This document shows positions 17,767 to 27,712 of a DNA stretch of 64,000 nucleotides, in pieces. Position 1 is the first letter of the stretch; each line of letters opens with the position of its first letter. The position numbers and the translations under genes were made by a program. The stretch is from contig NZ_JACNMS010000005.1 in the NCBI RefSeq assembly GCF_020595125.1, positions 116,534 to 180,533 of the forward strand. Direction: 5' to 3'. The notes beneath the pieces were generated by a model. It was not told the DNA's origin. It saw nothing but the letters and a program-made list of their open reading frames with translations, and did no database searches. Origin of the DNA: Jeotgalibacillus aurantiacus (GTDB lineage Bacteria > Bacillota > Bacilli > Bacillales > Jeotgalibacillaceae).

Positions 17767-18595
17767 AAAAAAGAAACACGAAGAACATATTGATGAATCG
17801 TGGCTGATACCGTATGCCGACATCCTGACACTCCTTCTGGCACTGTTTATCGTATTATTTGCAAGCAGTACCGTAGATCAGGAAAAATTCACCCAAATGT
17901 CTGAGGTATTCAGGGAAATCTTCTCAGGCGGTGAAAATGTGCTTGATTATTCAAGTCTTTCAGAAAGCTCAGCAACAGCCGATAATCCTGAACAGACAAC
18001 GGAAACGGAGCCGACAGAAGGCATGACGGAAGAAGAGATGATGATTCAGGAATTTTTGAGTGAACAGACGGAGAGGGAAAATGCAGCCGCCGCTGATATG
18101 GAAGAACTGCAGGAAATACAGCAGCAGATTGATTCCTATATTGCCGGTAACGGTCTGGATGATCAGTTTGCGACTGAACTGACAGATGAAGGATTGCTGT
18201 TAACGATTCGTGATAATGTCCTGTTTACTTCCGGGTCAGCTGATGTGAGAGAAGAATACAGAGATGTCGCACGGGAGGTAGCTTCACTCCTGGAATTTGA
18301 TCCTCCACGTAATGTCATTATTTCCGGACATACGGATAATGTTCCGATCAGTACGGCAGCATTCAGTTCAAACTGGGAATTGAGTGTAATGCGTGCCGTA
18401 AACTTTATGAAGCTGGTCATTGAAAATCCGAATCTGGATCCGCGCTGGTTCAGCGCAAAAGGGTTTGGTGAATTCCAGCCGATTGCCTCCAATGATACTG
18501 AAGAAGGGCGCGCGCAAAACAGACGGGTGGAAGTGCTTGTCCTGCCGCGTGTGACCAGTAACGGAGAAATGAATACTGTAAGTTCAACACCTTAA
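17753..18595 (+). CDS. motB: Flagellar stator protein MotB
   Basis: 280 residues. A basic N-terminus (KKKKHEEH), one membrane helix with the proton-binding aspartate in PYADILTLLLALFIVLFA, a plug/linker rich in Glu/Thr (about 60-115), and an OmpA-like peptidoglycan-binding domain (about 145-270) with SGHTDNVPI and NRRVEVLVLPR. A YADILTLLLALF helix is typical of H+-type MotB. Translationally coupled to motA. Confidence 0.95.
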   Translation: MPKRKKKKHEEHIDESWLIPYADILTLLLALFIVLFASSTVDQEKFTQMSEVFREIFSGGENVLDYSSLSESSATADNPEQTTETEPTEGMTEEEMMIQEFLSEQTERENAAAADMEELQEIQQQIDSYIAGNGLDDQFATELTDEGLLLTIRDNVLFTSGSADVREEYRDVAREVASLLEFDPPRNVIISGHTDNVPISTAAFSSNWELSVMRAVNFMKLVIENPNLDPRWFSAKGFGEFQPIASNDTEEGRAQNRRVEVLVLPRVTSNGEMNTVSSTP

Positions 18596-18620
18596 ACCGC
18601 TGATGATTCAGCGGTTTTTT
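18595..18620 (+). terminator. Intrinsic terminator of motAB
   Basis: AACCGCTGA (18595-18603) and TCAGCGGTT (18608-18616) form a tight stem followed by TTTT. Confidence 0.93.
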
Positions 18621-18782
18621 GGCATCTTGATTTAAAAAATATCTTTGATTTGTATCACCTGATTGATCTCCTTTATTCAAAATGAAACGGTCGATATTCC
18701 AGTAAACATACAAAAAATCTGTTTACTCCCTTTTTTTCTAGGGAAAAGAAACACAACTGTCATTTGGAAGGGAGAGATTTTT

Positions 18783-20162
18783 TTGGATGCTTTTGTTGAT
18801 GGAGTCGTTGAATTCTCAGGGTGGTTATGGGGGATTCCACTTATCTCTATCCTGCTGATATCGGGCCTGTATATGACATTCAAGCTCGGTTTTTTTCAAT
18901 TCAGACACCCGATCTACATAATGAAACAAACCTTTGGAAGTGTTACGAAAAAGCCTAAGGGTGAAGGTACGGTCACTCCTTTTCAGGCTTTAACCTCTGC
19001 ATTATCTTCCACAATCGGGGCTGCAAACATTGTCGGTGTACCGGCAGCGATTATGTTTGGAGGTCCGGGTGCGGTTTTCTGGATGTGGGTCATCGCTTTA
19101 ATCGGCATGTCACTGAAATTTTCAGAGAGTGCACTTGCCGTTCATTACCGTGAAAAAAACGAGAAGGGTGAATACGTTGGAGGCCCGATGTATTACATGA
19201 CAAAGGGGCTCGGAATGAAATGGCTTGGAATCTGGTTTTCATTCGCCCTGATGCTTGAACTGATTCCAAGTGTCATGGTGCAGGGGAACTCGGTTGCAAA
19301 TACAGTCCAGGAGTCTTTTGGTATTCCGGTGTTATGGACAGGAATCGGGATTGCTGTATTGATCGGAGTCATTGTCTTTGGTGGTATTAAACGGATTGGA
19401 CAGGTCACGCAGGTGGTCGTTCCGTTTATGGCGCTTATTTATGTAGGGGGAGCACTTGTGATTCTCTTTATGAATCTCGATGCGCTACCGGAATTTTTCA
19501 CGCTCATTTTTTCCAATGCTTTTTCACCTGCACCTGTTATTGGAGGATTTGCGGGAGCTGCACTTGTCGATGTCATCAGATGGGGGTTTGCGAGAGGATT
19601 GTACTCGAATGAAGCAGGCCTTGGGACAGCACCGATGGCTCACGCGGCTGCTACGACAGATCACCCTGTGCGTCAGGCGTTCTGGGCGGTATCAGGGATC
19701 GTGGTAGATACATTAATTATTTGTACGGCTACAGCCTTTGTTGTGCTATCCTCAGGTGTCTGGACAGGGGAAACTGCAATGGAGAACAGCAGTGCCTTAA
19801 CCACGATTGCATTTGCCAGCTATTTTGGCGATTTTGGCAGTATACTCGTCACGATTTCGCTTGCCTTCTTTGTTATTTCCACTATTCTGGTAGTCATTTT
19901 CTATGGGGCGAAGCAGGCAGAGTTTTTATTTGGCCTGAAAGCATCGTATGCCATTCAGGTTGTCTACCTGATTGCCATAGTATTCGGAGCGGTAGGCGCT
20001 GCCGAAGTGATCTGGAACTTCCTCGACATTATGCTGGCCGCCATTCTGCTACCTAATATTCTGGCGATCCTGCTTCTGAGTAATAAAGTTAAGGAACTGA
20101 AAAACGAATTTTTTACGTCAGAGCAGTATTATCTCAAGGATGTGGGGAAAAACAAAAAATAG
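18783..20162 (+). CDS. AGCS family alanine/glycine:cation symporter (paralogue 1)
   Basis: About 459 residues, 10-12 membrane helices, Na+-coupled amino-acid uptake. Family signatures are GLYMTFKLGFFQFRHP, the TIGAANIVGVPAAIMFGGPGAVFWMW region and GLYSNEAGLGTAPMAHAAA. I place the start at TTG 18783 after GGGAGAG; an in-frame ATG at 18663 would add 40 unrelated residues and lacks an RBS. A second, AlsT-like paralogue lies at 24249-25610, facing the other way. Confidence 0.92.
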   Translation: MDAFVDGVVEFSGWLWGIPLISILLISGLYMTFKLGFFQFRHPIYIMKQTFGSVTKKPKGEGTVTPFQALTSALSSTIGAANIVGVPAAIMFGGPGAVFWMWVIALIGMSLKFSESALAVHYREKNEKGEYVGGPMYYMTKGLGMKWLGIWFSFALMLELIPSVMVQGNSVANTVQESFGIPVLWTGIGIAVLIGVIVFGGIKRIGQVTQVVVPFMALIYVGGALVILFMNLDALPEFFTLIFSNAFSPAPVIGGFAGAALVDVIRWGFARGLYSNEAGLGTAPMAHAAATTDHPVRQAFWAVSGIVVDTLIICTATAFVVLSSGVWTGETAMENSSALTTIAFASYFGDFGSILVTISLAFFVISTILVVIFYGAKQAEFLFGLKASYAIQVVYLIAIVFGAVGAAEVIWNFLDIMLAAILLPNILAILLLSNKVKELKNEFFTSEQYYLKDVGKNKK

Positions 20163-20202
20163 TCATGTGATCTGATCACGCAAAGCGTTGATCATGATGT
20201 TT

Positions 20203-20239
20203 AGCATACTCAGATTCGCACTGAGTATGTTTTTTTTTC
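20203..20239 (+). terminator. Intrinsic terminator
   Basis: CATACTCAG (20205-20213) and CTGAGTATG (20221-20229) form the stem; a run of T9 follows. Ends the symporter gene. Confidence 0.92.
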
Positions 20240-20357
20240 TAAAATATGAAAACAAGTGTTTCTAACGGATGAGTTAAGGATACACAGTATAGAAGAGCGA
20301 AATAAATTTAAAGTGAAGGGCAATACAGGAAGATTGATGTAATGAGGAGGGGCTTAG

Positions 20358-21356
20358 ATGATCAAAGAGCTGAACAATATGTGGAAAGCAAGAACCTGGA
20401 TGAAAACCAATGTCCCGTTTTTATACAGCTGGCATGCCTATGTTGGATTCGAGCTGGGCTTATTCGATGCTTTTAAACGTCCTGTGAGAGTTGAGGATGT
20501 TGCAGATGCCTATCAGCTTGAAACTGATTTACTGGCACAGTGGGTGGAAGTAGGCCTCTCATTAAAGCATCTAAAGCGTGATACGAAAGGAAGGGTTCAA
20601 ATTGCCCGAGCCTGGAAGCTTCCGGGATCAAAGAAAGACAGCCCATCCTCAGGTGATCTGCTGAAAGAAATGATGGAACTTCATATTCCTTCACTTCTCT
20701 CATATCCTGAGCTGATGACAGAAAAAAAACGCCATCACTTCGATTCTGAAAAGCATGGCTCCACGGTGGCGAAAACCTCCACATTACTTGAACTTCTTGC
20801 CTTTCATCTTATCAATAGAAACGTGAAAAAACATAATGTTTCATCCATACTTGATATCGGGTGTGGTGAAGCAGGGTATTTAATAAAACTGTCTAAAAAG
20901 CATCCGGATGTGAAGCTGACCGGTATTGAAATTAATCAGGAAGTGGCTGAATCTGCAGAAAAAGCAACGCGTTCCTACGATAATATACAGATTGTTCATG
21001 AAGACATTCATCAGTACACACCGGATCAAAACTATTCATATGTGATGGTGAATAATCTTCTTCATTACATTAATCCTGAAAAAAGAGAGCACTTTTTCAA
21101 ACGACTTAACGAGCTTACAGAAGATCAGGGTATCATTACCATTATTTCCCCACTTCAGAAAGCAAGACATGGACAGCAATTCTCAAGTGCATTTAACAGC
21201 TTCTTTATGACATTTGACAACTTATATCCGATTCCTTCTGAAGAAGAGCTTAATCTTATTGCAGAGAATACAGGTTTTCGCTCAGAAAAACCCGTCCCGA
21301 TTATCAGAGAAGGCGGCTGGTTTATTACAAAGTGGCAAAAGGTTTCATCGACCTAG
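20358..21356 (+). CDS. Class I SAM-dependent methyltransferase
   Basis: 332 residues. Residues 1-110 look like the winged-helix dimerisation domain of O-methyltransferase-type enzymes (YVGFELGLFDAF...VEDVADAYQLE). The Rossmann domain follows with motif I ILDIGCGEAGYL, an acidic end of strand 2 (TGIEIN) and VMVNNLLHYI. The substrate is unknown. RBS GAGGAGGGG before ATG. Monocistronic between two terminators/promoters. Confidence 0.85.
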   Translation: MIKELNNMWKARTWMKTNVPFLYSWHAYVGFELGLFDAFKRPVRVEDVADAYQLETDLLAQWVEVGLSLKHLKRDTKGRVQIARAWKLPGSKKDSPSSGDLLKEMMELHIPSLLSYPELMTEKKRHHFDSEKHGSTVAKTSTLLELLAFHLINRNVKKHNVSSILDIGCGEAGYLIKLSKKHPDVKLTGIEINQEVAESAEKATRSYDNIQIVHEDIHQYTPDQNYSYVMVNNLLHYINPEKREHFFKRLNELTEDQGIITIISPLQKARHGQQFSSAFNSFFMTFDNLYPIPSEEELNLIAENTGFRSEKPVPIIREGGWFITKWQKVSST

Positions 21357-21375
21357 ATTGATTCGAAATCCGAAG

Positions 21376-21401
21376 GTTTAGTCCATACAAAATGTGGAAT
21401 A
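21376..21401 (+). promoter_or_regulatory. Possible sigma-B promoter of yfkM
   Basis: GTTTAG (21376-21381), 14-bp spacer, GGAATA (21396-21401), compared with the sigma-B consensus GTTTAA-N12-15-GGGTAT. yfkM is a sigma-B general-stress gene in B. subtilis, which makes the weak match more believable. Confidence 0.45.
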
Positions 21402-21443
21402 GTACATTTGTGAACAGATTTCAGAAAAAGGGAGATGTTTTCT

Positions 21444-21956
21444 TTGGCTAAAATTGCAACGTTAATGACGAATCAGTTTGAAGATGTGGAATTTACAAAA
21501 CCTGCAGAAGCTTTTGAGAAGGAAGGCCATGAGGTCGTAACCATCGAAAAAGAAGCAGGTAAATCAGTCACAGGAAAACAGGGAGATGCGACCGTAACGA
21601 TTGATCAGTCAATTGATCATGTATCACCTTCAGATTTTGACGCGCTGTTTATTCCAGGTGGTTTCTCTCCGGATTTACTAAGAGAAGACCAGCGCTTTGT
21701 CTCATTTGCCAAATCCTTTATGGATGATAAAAAACCTGTCTTTACAATCTGTCATGGACCACAGCTGCTGATCACAGCGAAGTCACTTGAAGGCAGAACA
21801 GCGACGGGATACAAATCAATTAAAGTTGATATGGAATATGCCGGAGTGAACTACAAGGATGAGGAAGTAGTCGTCTGCGGAAATCAGCTTGTAACGAGCC
21901 GGCAGCCGGATGACATACCGGCATTTATTAAAGAATCACTTAATCTGTTAAAATAA
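21444..21956 (+). CDS. yfkM: DJ-1/PfpI family protein (general stress protein YfkM)
   Basis: About 170 residues of the DJ-1/PfpI superfamily, with the nucleophile elbow cysteine in FTICHGPQLL and the acidic partner near FEDVEFTKPAEAF. Relatives act as deglycases or chaperones for methylglyoxal-type damage. I prefer TTG 21444 (MAKIATLMT...) since GGGAG sits 9 bases before it; the ATG at 21435 directly abuts the same site. Confidence 0.9.
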   Translation: MAKIATLMTNQFEDVEFTKPAEAFEKEGHEVVTIEKEAGKSVTGKQGDATVTIDQSIDHVSPSDFDALFIPGGFSPDLLREDQRFVSFAKSFMDDKKPVFTICHGPQLLITAKSLEGRTATGYKSIKVDMEYAGVNYKDEEVVVCGNQLVTSRQPDDIPAFIKESLNLLK

Positions 21957-21964
21957 AGGCGATG

Positions 21965-22000
21965 AAGTCGGGACCCTTCTTTGAAGGGTCCCGACTTTTA
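21965..22000 (+). terminator. Intrinsic terminator of yfkM
   Basis: AAGTCGGGACCCTTC (21965-21979) pairs perfectly with GAAGGGTCCCGACTT (21983-21997) around a 3-base loop, then TT. Confidence 0.93.
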
Positions 22001-22045
22001 CGTTCAAAAAGATAAACTATTATCGTGTGAAAACTTGAAATTTGC

Positions 22046-22072
22046 TAAAACACTCGTAAATTAGTCCGATAT
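22046..22072 (+). promoter_or_regulatory. Sigma-D promoter of the second chemoreceptor
   Basis: TAAA (22046-22049), 15-bp spacer, TCCGATAT (22065-22072). Ends 49 bases before the TTG start of the MCP. Same geometry as the promoters of motAB and the BMP-MCP operon. Confidence 0.82.
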
Positions 22073-22120
22073 ACATATATAATAGGGGTAGTTCTTTGAG
22101 ATTAGAGATGGGGGATCAGA

Positions 22121-23896
22121 TTGAAGAAACTCAAATGGAAATTGCTATCATTATTTTTAGTCTTAATTGTTTTAATCGGGGGATTAGCAGCGTTTAATAT
22201 TTACTCAATCTCATCAATTAACCAGCAGACAGAGAAAGTATTAAGTGAAGATCTTACGCTACTGGAAATTGATCAGGAAATGAGATTTAATGTTTCCCAG
22301 CAAATCGCTTTAACGAGAGGGTATGTGCTTTACGGGGAAGCCGATTACAAAAACCGTTTTGAAGAGCTTGCACAAAAAAATGCAGAGTTTGCTGAAATTC
22401 TTCAATCTCATAATGTCAGTAATGATGTCAAGTCCGTCCTCACGATTACCCGTGTATGGGAAGACGGCATTCGGGATCGTGTATTCAGTATGTACGATAA
22501 CGGCAGGGAAGAGGACGCGAGAGTTCTATTCCGGGCGAATTTTGAACCGACTGCAAGAGGGATCATGGACAGTCTGGAAAAAGTGTCTACTGAGCGGAGT
22601 GGAATCATGAATACTTCTGCAGATCAAATCATCGAAACCGGGAATCAAACCATATTATTAACAATGATTATTAGCGGTATTGTGATTGCAACGGCAATCG
22701 TACTAAGTCTGGTTTCAGCTTCCAAAATTACGAAACCGATTATTTCTGTAACAAATAGAATGAAAGCGATTGCGGCTGGTGAATTACCTGCGGAATCCTT
22801 ACAGACAAAAAGTAAGGACGAGGTTGGACAGCTGGTTCATACTGTCAATGAAATGAATAGTCAGCTGCGAAATCTAGTATCTGATATAACGCTTGTATCC
22901 GGTTCAGTTTTAACAAAGGGCAGTCATTTATCAGAAAGCGCACAGGAAGTCAGAGAGGGAAGCAGCCAAATTGCTGTGACCATGAATGAACTGGCGGTTG
23001 GTGCAGGTGTTCAGGCAGAGGCATCTTCATCATTAAGCGCAAAAATGATTGCGTTTACAGAGCGCATACGTTCTTCAGCTGAAAAAGGGAATGAAGCACA
23101 GGAACGAGCCGAAGAGATGTATTCATACACATCATCAGGCGGAAAGAAAATGGCTGAGTCTATTCATAAAGTGAACCAGATTAACGACAGCTTTAAAAAT
23201 GCAATGGAACGTGTTAACGGACTAGACGACCAGACAAAAAACATTTCAAAGCTCGTTCAGGTGATTCAGGAAATTGCTGATCAGACCAACCTGCTGGCGT
23301 TGAATGCTGCCATCGAATCGGCAAGGGCAGGTGAACACGGCAGAGGATTTGCTGTAGTGGCTGATGAGGTAAGAAAGCTCGCTGTTCAGGTATCAGCTTC
23401 AATTACGGATATCACATCGATCATTACAACCATCCAGAAGGAATCCAAGGAAACCGTTGAAGTACTTGGAAATGGTTATGAGCTTGTCAGCAGCGGAACC
23501 GCCCAAATGGAAGAAACGGCCGAATCTTTCGGATTGATTGAACAAAAAGTAAATGATGTATCAGGTAGAATGAAGGAAATTGCCTCTTCATTGTATGAAA
23601 TTGTGAATGGTACAGAAGAAATTAATCATGATATTGAACAGATCGCTGCAATATCTGAGGAAGCAGCTGCAGGAATTGAAGAAACGACTGCGAACGCCGA
23701 GCAGTCAAGCGCAACGATGAATAACGTCTACCACGCATCGGTTGAGCTGATCAGTGAAGCGCAGGATCTCCAGAATACACTCGGGCATTTCAAGCTCGAA
23801 AAGACTGATCATCAGCTTGATGTTTCAAAAGAACAAGCAGACGAGCAAACAGAAATTGACGATTCTAATGAGATTCCAGAGGATAAAGTGTCATAA
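22121..23896 (+). CDS. Methyl-accepting chemotaxis protein
   Basis: 591 residues. Membrane helix 1 at about 7-28, an extracellular 4HB_MCP-type sensor domain (about 32-175; contains [20 protein letters not shown]), helix 2 at about 180-200, HAMP (about 200-255), then the signalling domain with tip [38 protein letters not shown] region. The C-terminal tail is acidic. TTG start after GGGGG. Ligand unknown. Its sensor domain differs from the other MCP here. Confidence 0.94.
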   Translation: MKKLKWKLLSLFLVLIVLIGGLAAFNIYSISSINQQTEKVLSEDLTLLEIDQEMRFNVSQQIALTRGYVLYGEADYKNRFEELAQKNAEFAEILQSHNVSNDVKSVLTITRVWEDGIRDRVFSMYDNGREEDARVLFRANFEPTARGIMDSLEKVSTERSGIMNTSADQIIETGNQTILLTMIISGIVIATAIVLSLVSASKITKPIISVTNRMKAIAAGELPAESLQTKSKDEVGQLVHTVNEMNSQLRNLVSDITLVSGSVLTKGSHLSESAQEVREGSSQIAVTMNELAVGAGVQAEASSSLSAKMIAFTERIRSSAEKGNEAQERAEEMYSYTSSGGKKMAESIHKVNQINDSFKNAMERVNGLDDQTKNISKLVQVIQEIADQTNLLALNAAIESARAGEHGRGFAVVADEVRKLAVQVSASITDITSIITTIQKESKETVEVLGNGYELVSSGTAQMEETAESFGLIEQKVNDVSGRMKEIASSLYEIVNGTEEINHDIEQIAAISEEAAAGIEETTANAEQSSATMNNVYHASVELISEAQDLQNTLGHFKLEKTDHQLDVSKEQADEQTEIDDSNEIPEDKVS

Positions 23897-23908
23897 AAAG
23901 GGGTTGCA

Positions 23909-23949
23909 CAAAAAAAGCGTAACGGGTCAATTGATCCGTTACGCTTTTT
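23909..23949. terminator. Bidirectional terminator
   Basis: An 18-bp near-perfect palindrome (AAAAGCGTAACGGGTCAA with one G-U pair) with A6 on the left and T5 on the right. Serves the MCP gene (+) and yfkK (-). Confidence 0.93.
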
Positions 23950-23956
23950 ACATTTG

Positions 23957-24181
23957 TTACACTTTTCTCAGATTGCTAAGCTCTTCAGCAATGGCCTGCA
24001 TTTCACTCGGGCTGAATGTTTCACGTTTCATCACCATGGTATGAAGATCGCGAAGCTCTTCATACATCTCCTCATCGAAATGGGAGACCTTAATCGCACC
24101 AGCGTTAACGATGCGAAGACGTTCTTTTATTTCATTAATCATAAATTCAGCATTTTCAACGGATTTGGAATCCAGATTCAT
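23957..24181 (-). CDS. yfkK: DUF1128 family protein YfkK
   Basis: 74 residues, small soluble alpha-helical protein. The pattern [21 protein letters not shown] plus [20 protein letters not shown] is that of the DUF1128/YfkK family; function unknown. AAAGGA upstream of ATG. It lies 67 bases downstream of the AGCS symporter on the same strand with no terminator seen between, so it may be co-transcribed. In B. subtilis yfkK neighbours yfkJIH as here. Confidence 0.85.
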   Translation of the reverse strand: MNLDSKSVENAEFMINEIKERLRIVNAGAIKVSHFDEEMYEELRDLHTMVMKRETFSPSEMQAIAEELSNLRKV

Positions 24182-24248
24182 CTTGATCAGTCCTTTCAGC
24201 AGTTACCATCCATCTTTCCATGCTTTTCAGGATCTGTCAACACACGCT

Positions 24249-25610
24249 TTATGCTGCATTTTTTGCTTCTGCTTTTTCTTCTTTGATCTTTTGACGGATC
24301 CGTTTTGTTTCATAAGCTACGACGCCTGACAGTCCGAGAAGTCCAATCAGGTTCGGGAACGCCATTAATCCATTCATCACATCAGAGAATGCCCATACGA
24401 CATCCAGTGTAGCTACTGCACCCAGCATAACAGCTACTACAAACAGTAAACGGTACACAATATTAAATTTCTTCGTACCAACAAGATACTGGAAGCATTT
24501 CTCACCGTAATAAGACCAGCCGATAATGGTTGAGGAAGCAAAGAAAATCAAACCGATCGTAACAAGAATTGGTCCGATATCACCAAGGAAATATTCAAAT
24601 GAAGCGGATGTTAGTGCCCCACCCTGCAGGTCTCCACCTTCATAAAGTCCGGCCATGACAATTGTAATCCCGGTAATGGAACAAATAATCAACGTGTCGA
24701 TTAAAACCTGTGTCATGGATACAAGACCCTGACGTCCGGGCATATCTGTTTTTGCGGCAGCAGCAGCGATTGGAGCTGATCCAAGTCCTGCTTCATTCGA
24801 AAATACACCACGCGCAACGCCGTATCGGATAATCGCCCCGATGACACCACCTGCAATCGCTTCATTTCCAAAAGCAAGCTGGAAGATGGTTGCGAAAGCA
24901 CCTGGAACAAGTTCAAAGTTAAGAACCATCACAATAAGTCCCGCCAATAAATAAAAAGCGGCCATAAATGGCACGAAAATAGAGGTTACTTTACCAATAC
25001 TCTTAATACCACCAAGAATAACAAGGGCAGTAAAAACAGTAAGAACAATGCCGGTTACCCATGTCGGGATGCTGAATGTGTCCTGTACAACATCAGAAAC
25101 GGAGTTCGACTGAACCATGTTTCCGATTCCGAAGGCAGCAATGGCACCAAATAAAGCGAAAAGAACACCGAGCCATTTTTGTTTCAGTCCACGTTCGAGA
25201 TAATACATCGGACCGCCAGACATTTCACCATCTTCATCCTGTACACGGTATTTTACCGCCAGAACGGCTTCTGCATATTTTGTTGCCATTCCAAAGATCG
25301 CTGACAGCCACATCCAGAATATAGCTCCTGGACCACCCAGCGCAACGGCAGTAGCAACACCTACAATGTTTCCCGTTCCAACTGTGGCAGCCATTGCTGT
25401 CATCAGTGACTGGAAGTGTGAGATGTCACCTTTGGATTTTGTGTCCTGATTTCGTGAAAAAGCAAGTTTGAGTGAATACCCGGTCAGCCCAAATTGCACG
25501 AGTCCGAGGCGGAACGTCAGGTAAATCCCTGTTCCCACCAGCAGAATCAGCAGCGGCGGCCCCCAGACTAGCCCGCTGATTTCATTAAGAAAATCTGTTA
25601 AGCCTTGCAT
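24249..25610 (-). CDS. AGCS family alanine/glycine:cation symporter (paralogue 2, AlsT-like)
   Basis: 453 residues, 10-12 membrane helices. Signatures: GTGIYLTFRLGLVQFG, AATVGTGNIVGVATAVALGGPGAIFWMW region, GGPMYYLERGLKQKWLG, GVFSNEAGLGSAPIAAAAAK. C-terminal tail is charged (KIKEEKAEAKNAA). Start ATG preceded by AAAGGGGGAG. Na+-coupled uptake of alanine, glycine or glutamine; which one is not decidable. Confidence 0.93.
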   Translation of the reverse strand: MQGLTDFLNEISGLVWGPPLLILLVGTGIYLTFRLGLVQFGLTGYSLKLAFSRNQDTKSKGDISHFQSLMTAMAATVGTGNIVGVATAVALGGPGAIFWMWLSAIFGMATKYAEAVLAVKYRVQDEDGEMSGGPMYYLERGLKQKWLGVLFALFGAIAAFGIGNMVQSNSVSDVVQDTFSIPTWVTGIVLTVFTALVILGGIKSIGKVTSIFVPFMAAFYLLAGLIVMVLNFELVPGAFATIFQLAFGNEAIAGGVIGAIIRYGVARGVFSNEAGLGSAPIAAAAAKTDMPGRQGLVSMTQVLIDTLIICSITGITIVMAGLYEGGDLQGGALTSASFEYFLGDIGPILVTIGLIFFASSTIIGWSYYGEKCFQYLVGTKKFNIVYRLLFVVAVMLGAVATLDVVWAFSDVMNGLMAFPNLIGLLGLSGVVAYETKRIRQKIKEEKAEAKNAA

Positions 25611-25734
25611 CTAACTCCCCCTTTTTCTTTTACAGGCTATAAATATGAACAAAATATGTACGCCTTACATTAAATATTCCTGAAATGAGCCCCCTATTGT
25701 CAAGGTTTTTTTCTGAAAGGTCAGGCTATTTCAT

Positions 25735-25760
25735 GTTTTAAAAGAACGTCTTAAGGAAAT
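25735..25760 (+). promoter_or_regulatory. Possible sigma-B promoter of yfkJIH
   Basis: GTTTTA (25735-25740), 14-bp spacer, GGAAAT (25755-25760). It ends 35 bases before yfkJ. As I recall, the B. subtilis yfkJIH operon is stress-induced through sigma-B. Confidence 0.45.
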
Positions 25761-25795
25761 ATAAAGAAAACATTCACCTTTTCAGGAGGGACCTT

Positions 25796-26269
25796 ATGAA
25801 ACGTGTATTATTTGTGTGCCTCGGTAATATTTGCCGGTCACCTTTGGCTGAGGCCGTGATGCGTCAAAAAGTCGCTGACCATGGTCTGGCAGATAAAATC
25901 GAAGTTGCATCAGCAGGAACAGCAGGATGGCATCAGGGTAATCCACCGCATGAAGGGACAATCCGGGTTTTGAAAGAGAACAGTATACCACATGAAGGCC
26001 TCACATCCAATCAGCTTACACGGCATGACCTGGAACATTATGATTACATCGTTGCACTGGATCGTTCCGTGTCTGAGGATCTTAATAAACTCTCAAGGGC
26101 AACACAAAAAAATCCTAAGTATATCCTGCTGCTTGAACTCATAGATGCGGGAACCCTGGATGTGCCGGATCCGTATTATACGAACAATTTTCAGGAAAGT
26201 TATGATTTAATAAATAGAGGGTGCGATGCTCTTATCGAAAAAATTAAAGATGATCATGGAGGCGATTAA
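25796..26269 (+). CDS. yfkJ: Low-molecular-weight protein tyrosine phosphatase YfkJ
   Basis: 157 residues. The P-loop CLGNICRSPLAE (C-x5-R-S form, Cys8) is at the N-terminus and the general-acid aspartate lies in VPDPYYTNNF. Hydrolyses phosphotyrosine. RBS CAGGAGGGA. First gene of a three-gene operon; yfkI starts at the base after its stop. Confidence 0.95.
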   Translation: MKRVLFVCLGNICRSPLAEAVMRQKVADHGLADKIEVASAGTAGWHQGNPPHEGTIRVLKENSIPHEGLTSNQLTRHDLEHYDYIVALDRSVSEDLNKLSRATQKNPKYILLLELIDAGTLDVPDPYYTNNFQESYDLINRGCDALIEKIKDDHGGD

Positions 26270-26662
26270 ATGGCGAATAACAAACTGCCGGCAGGTATTA
26301 TCATTGGTGCAATTGCAGGGGGACTGTTAAGTATGCTCGATCCCGCAACAAGAAGAAAAACTTCTTCAGCACTCATAAAATCAAAGGAATCCATTTCGTA
26401 TTACAGCCGTCATCCACAGGAGCTGGCGGATCGTGCAGCTCAAAAAGCGGATCACTGGAAACAGACAGCAGAAAAAATTCAGCAGGACATTGCTTATTTA
26501 TCTGAAAAATACGAGGAAGTAAAAGACATGGTACCTCAGCTGCAACAGATGGTAACTGAAACAAAAGATGCTTTTACTGAAAGTGAGCCTCGTGAAAATA
26601 CGAATGCTCACCCGGTACACCTGGATCAAGGGGATTCCTATCCTGAAAAAAAGACCGTTTAA
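26270..26662 (+). CDS. yfkI: YtxH-like protein (YfkI)
   Basis: 130 residues. An N-terminal glycine-rich hydrophobic segment (LPAGIIIGAIAGGLLSML, about 5-22) then DPATRRK and a long amphipathic coiled-coil region (about 45-105), the layout of YtxH/gas-vesicle-like general stress proteins. Function unknown. Its RBS GGAGGCGAT overlaps the yfkJ stop, so it is coupled. yfkH follows after 23 bases. Confidence 0.82.
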   Translation: MANNKLPAGIIIGAIAGGLLSMLDPATRRKTSSALIKSKESISYYSRHPQELADRAAQKADHWKQTAEKIQQDIAYLSEKYEEVKDMVPQLQQMVTETKDAFTESEPRENTNAHPVHLDQGDSYPEKKTV

Positions 26663-26685
26663 AGTCTGAAATAAGGAGGGGCGCA

Positions 26686-27633
26686 ATGTCTGAAACCATA
26701 AAAAGTGATGAAAAAAAAGAAAAAGAATGGAAAGAAGGAGAGCAGAACGGTCATCTTGCAGATATGACTGAGGCTGTACATAAATCAGGCAGACAGGGGA
26801 ATTATCAATCATTATCCGGATTTGTTCAGGAAGTGTTTAAGCGTTTCACACAAAGTGAAACAACCGGGCTTGGCGCACAGCTCGCCTACTTTTTCCTGTT
26901 ATCCCTATTTCCATTGCTGATCTTTGCCATGGCGCTCCTTCCTTATCTGCCGATTACACAGCAGGATATGTTGAATATTTTTGCGCAATTTGCGCCTGGC
27001 GAGACAATGGCTTTAATAGAGTCTACAGTCTCAGAGGTGGCAACCGGTCAGAGCGCAGGATTGTTGTCAATTGGTCTATTAGGAACACTGTGGTCTGCAT
27101 CGAACGGAATGAATGCATTAATGCGTTCCTTTAATCATGCGTATGAAGTTCACGAAACCAGACCTTTTTATATCGCAAGAGGCTTGGCCGTTGTCTGGAC
27201 GATCGTGATGGTTCTCATTGTGGTAGTTGCCTTACTTCTGCCGATTTTTGGCCAGCAGCTTGGTCAGTTAATATTTGCTGCCTTTGGGATGGATCAACAG
27301 TTCCTGACGATTTGGAATTTTGTCCGCTTCGGCATTACGCCATTTGTGTTACTTGTTGCATTTACAGGGCTTTATGCATTTGTACCTAACGTGAAAATCA
27401 GTTTTATTTCGGTGCTCCCGGGTGCAATCTTTGCAACAGCAGGCTGGCTGATTACATCCTTCCTGTTTGCATTTTATGTAGGGAATTTCGGTAATTACTC
27501 ATCAACTTACGGAAGCGTAGGGGGGATTATCGTCCTGATGATCTGGCTGTATTTATCCGGCATCATCATCATGGTCGGCGCGCAGATCAATGCCACAATG
27601 GCTGCGAAAAGAAGACATCGTACAGCAACATAA
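26686..27633 (+). CDS. yfkH: YihY/BrkB family membrane protein YfkH
   Basis: 315 residues, six membrane helices between about 60 and 300, with a charged N-terminal tail of some 45 residues. Family marks: AQLAYFFLLSLFPLLIFAMALLP, LLGTLWSASNGMNALMRSFN and the C-terminal SVGGIIVLMIWLYLSGIIIMVGAQIN. Formerly misannotated as ribonuclease BN; true role unknown. RBS AAGGAGGGG. Confidence 0.93.
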   Translation: MSETIKSDEKKEKEWKEGEQNGHLADMTEAVHKSGRQGNYQSLSGFVQEVFKRFTQSETTGLGAQLAYFFLLSLFPLLIFAMALLPYLPITQQDMLNIFAQFAPGETMALIESTVSEVATGQSAGLLSIGLLGTLWSASNGMNALMRSFNHAYEVHETRPFYIARGLAVVWTIVMVLIVVVALLLPIFGQQLGQLIFAAFGMDQQFLTIWNFVRFGITPFVLLVAFTGLYAFVPNVKISFISVLPGAIFATAGWLITSFLFAFYVGNFGNYSSTYGSVGGIIVLMIWLYLSGIIIMVGAQINATMAAKRRHRTAT

Positions 27634-27712
27634 AGAAACATAAAGAAGATGTATCTTTCATAACCGAGCCCAGGCCCTATTTCGATTTGCAGAACGGGGC
27701 TCGGGACTGCCA

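Noticed and set aside
26686..27633. Ribonuclease BN
   Set aside because: Old annotation for the YihY family; the protein is a six-helix membrane protein with no nuclease motif.
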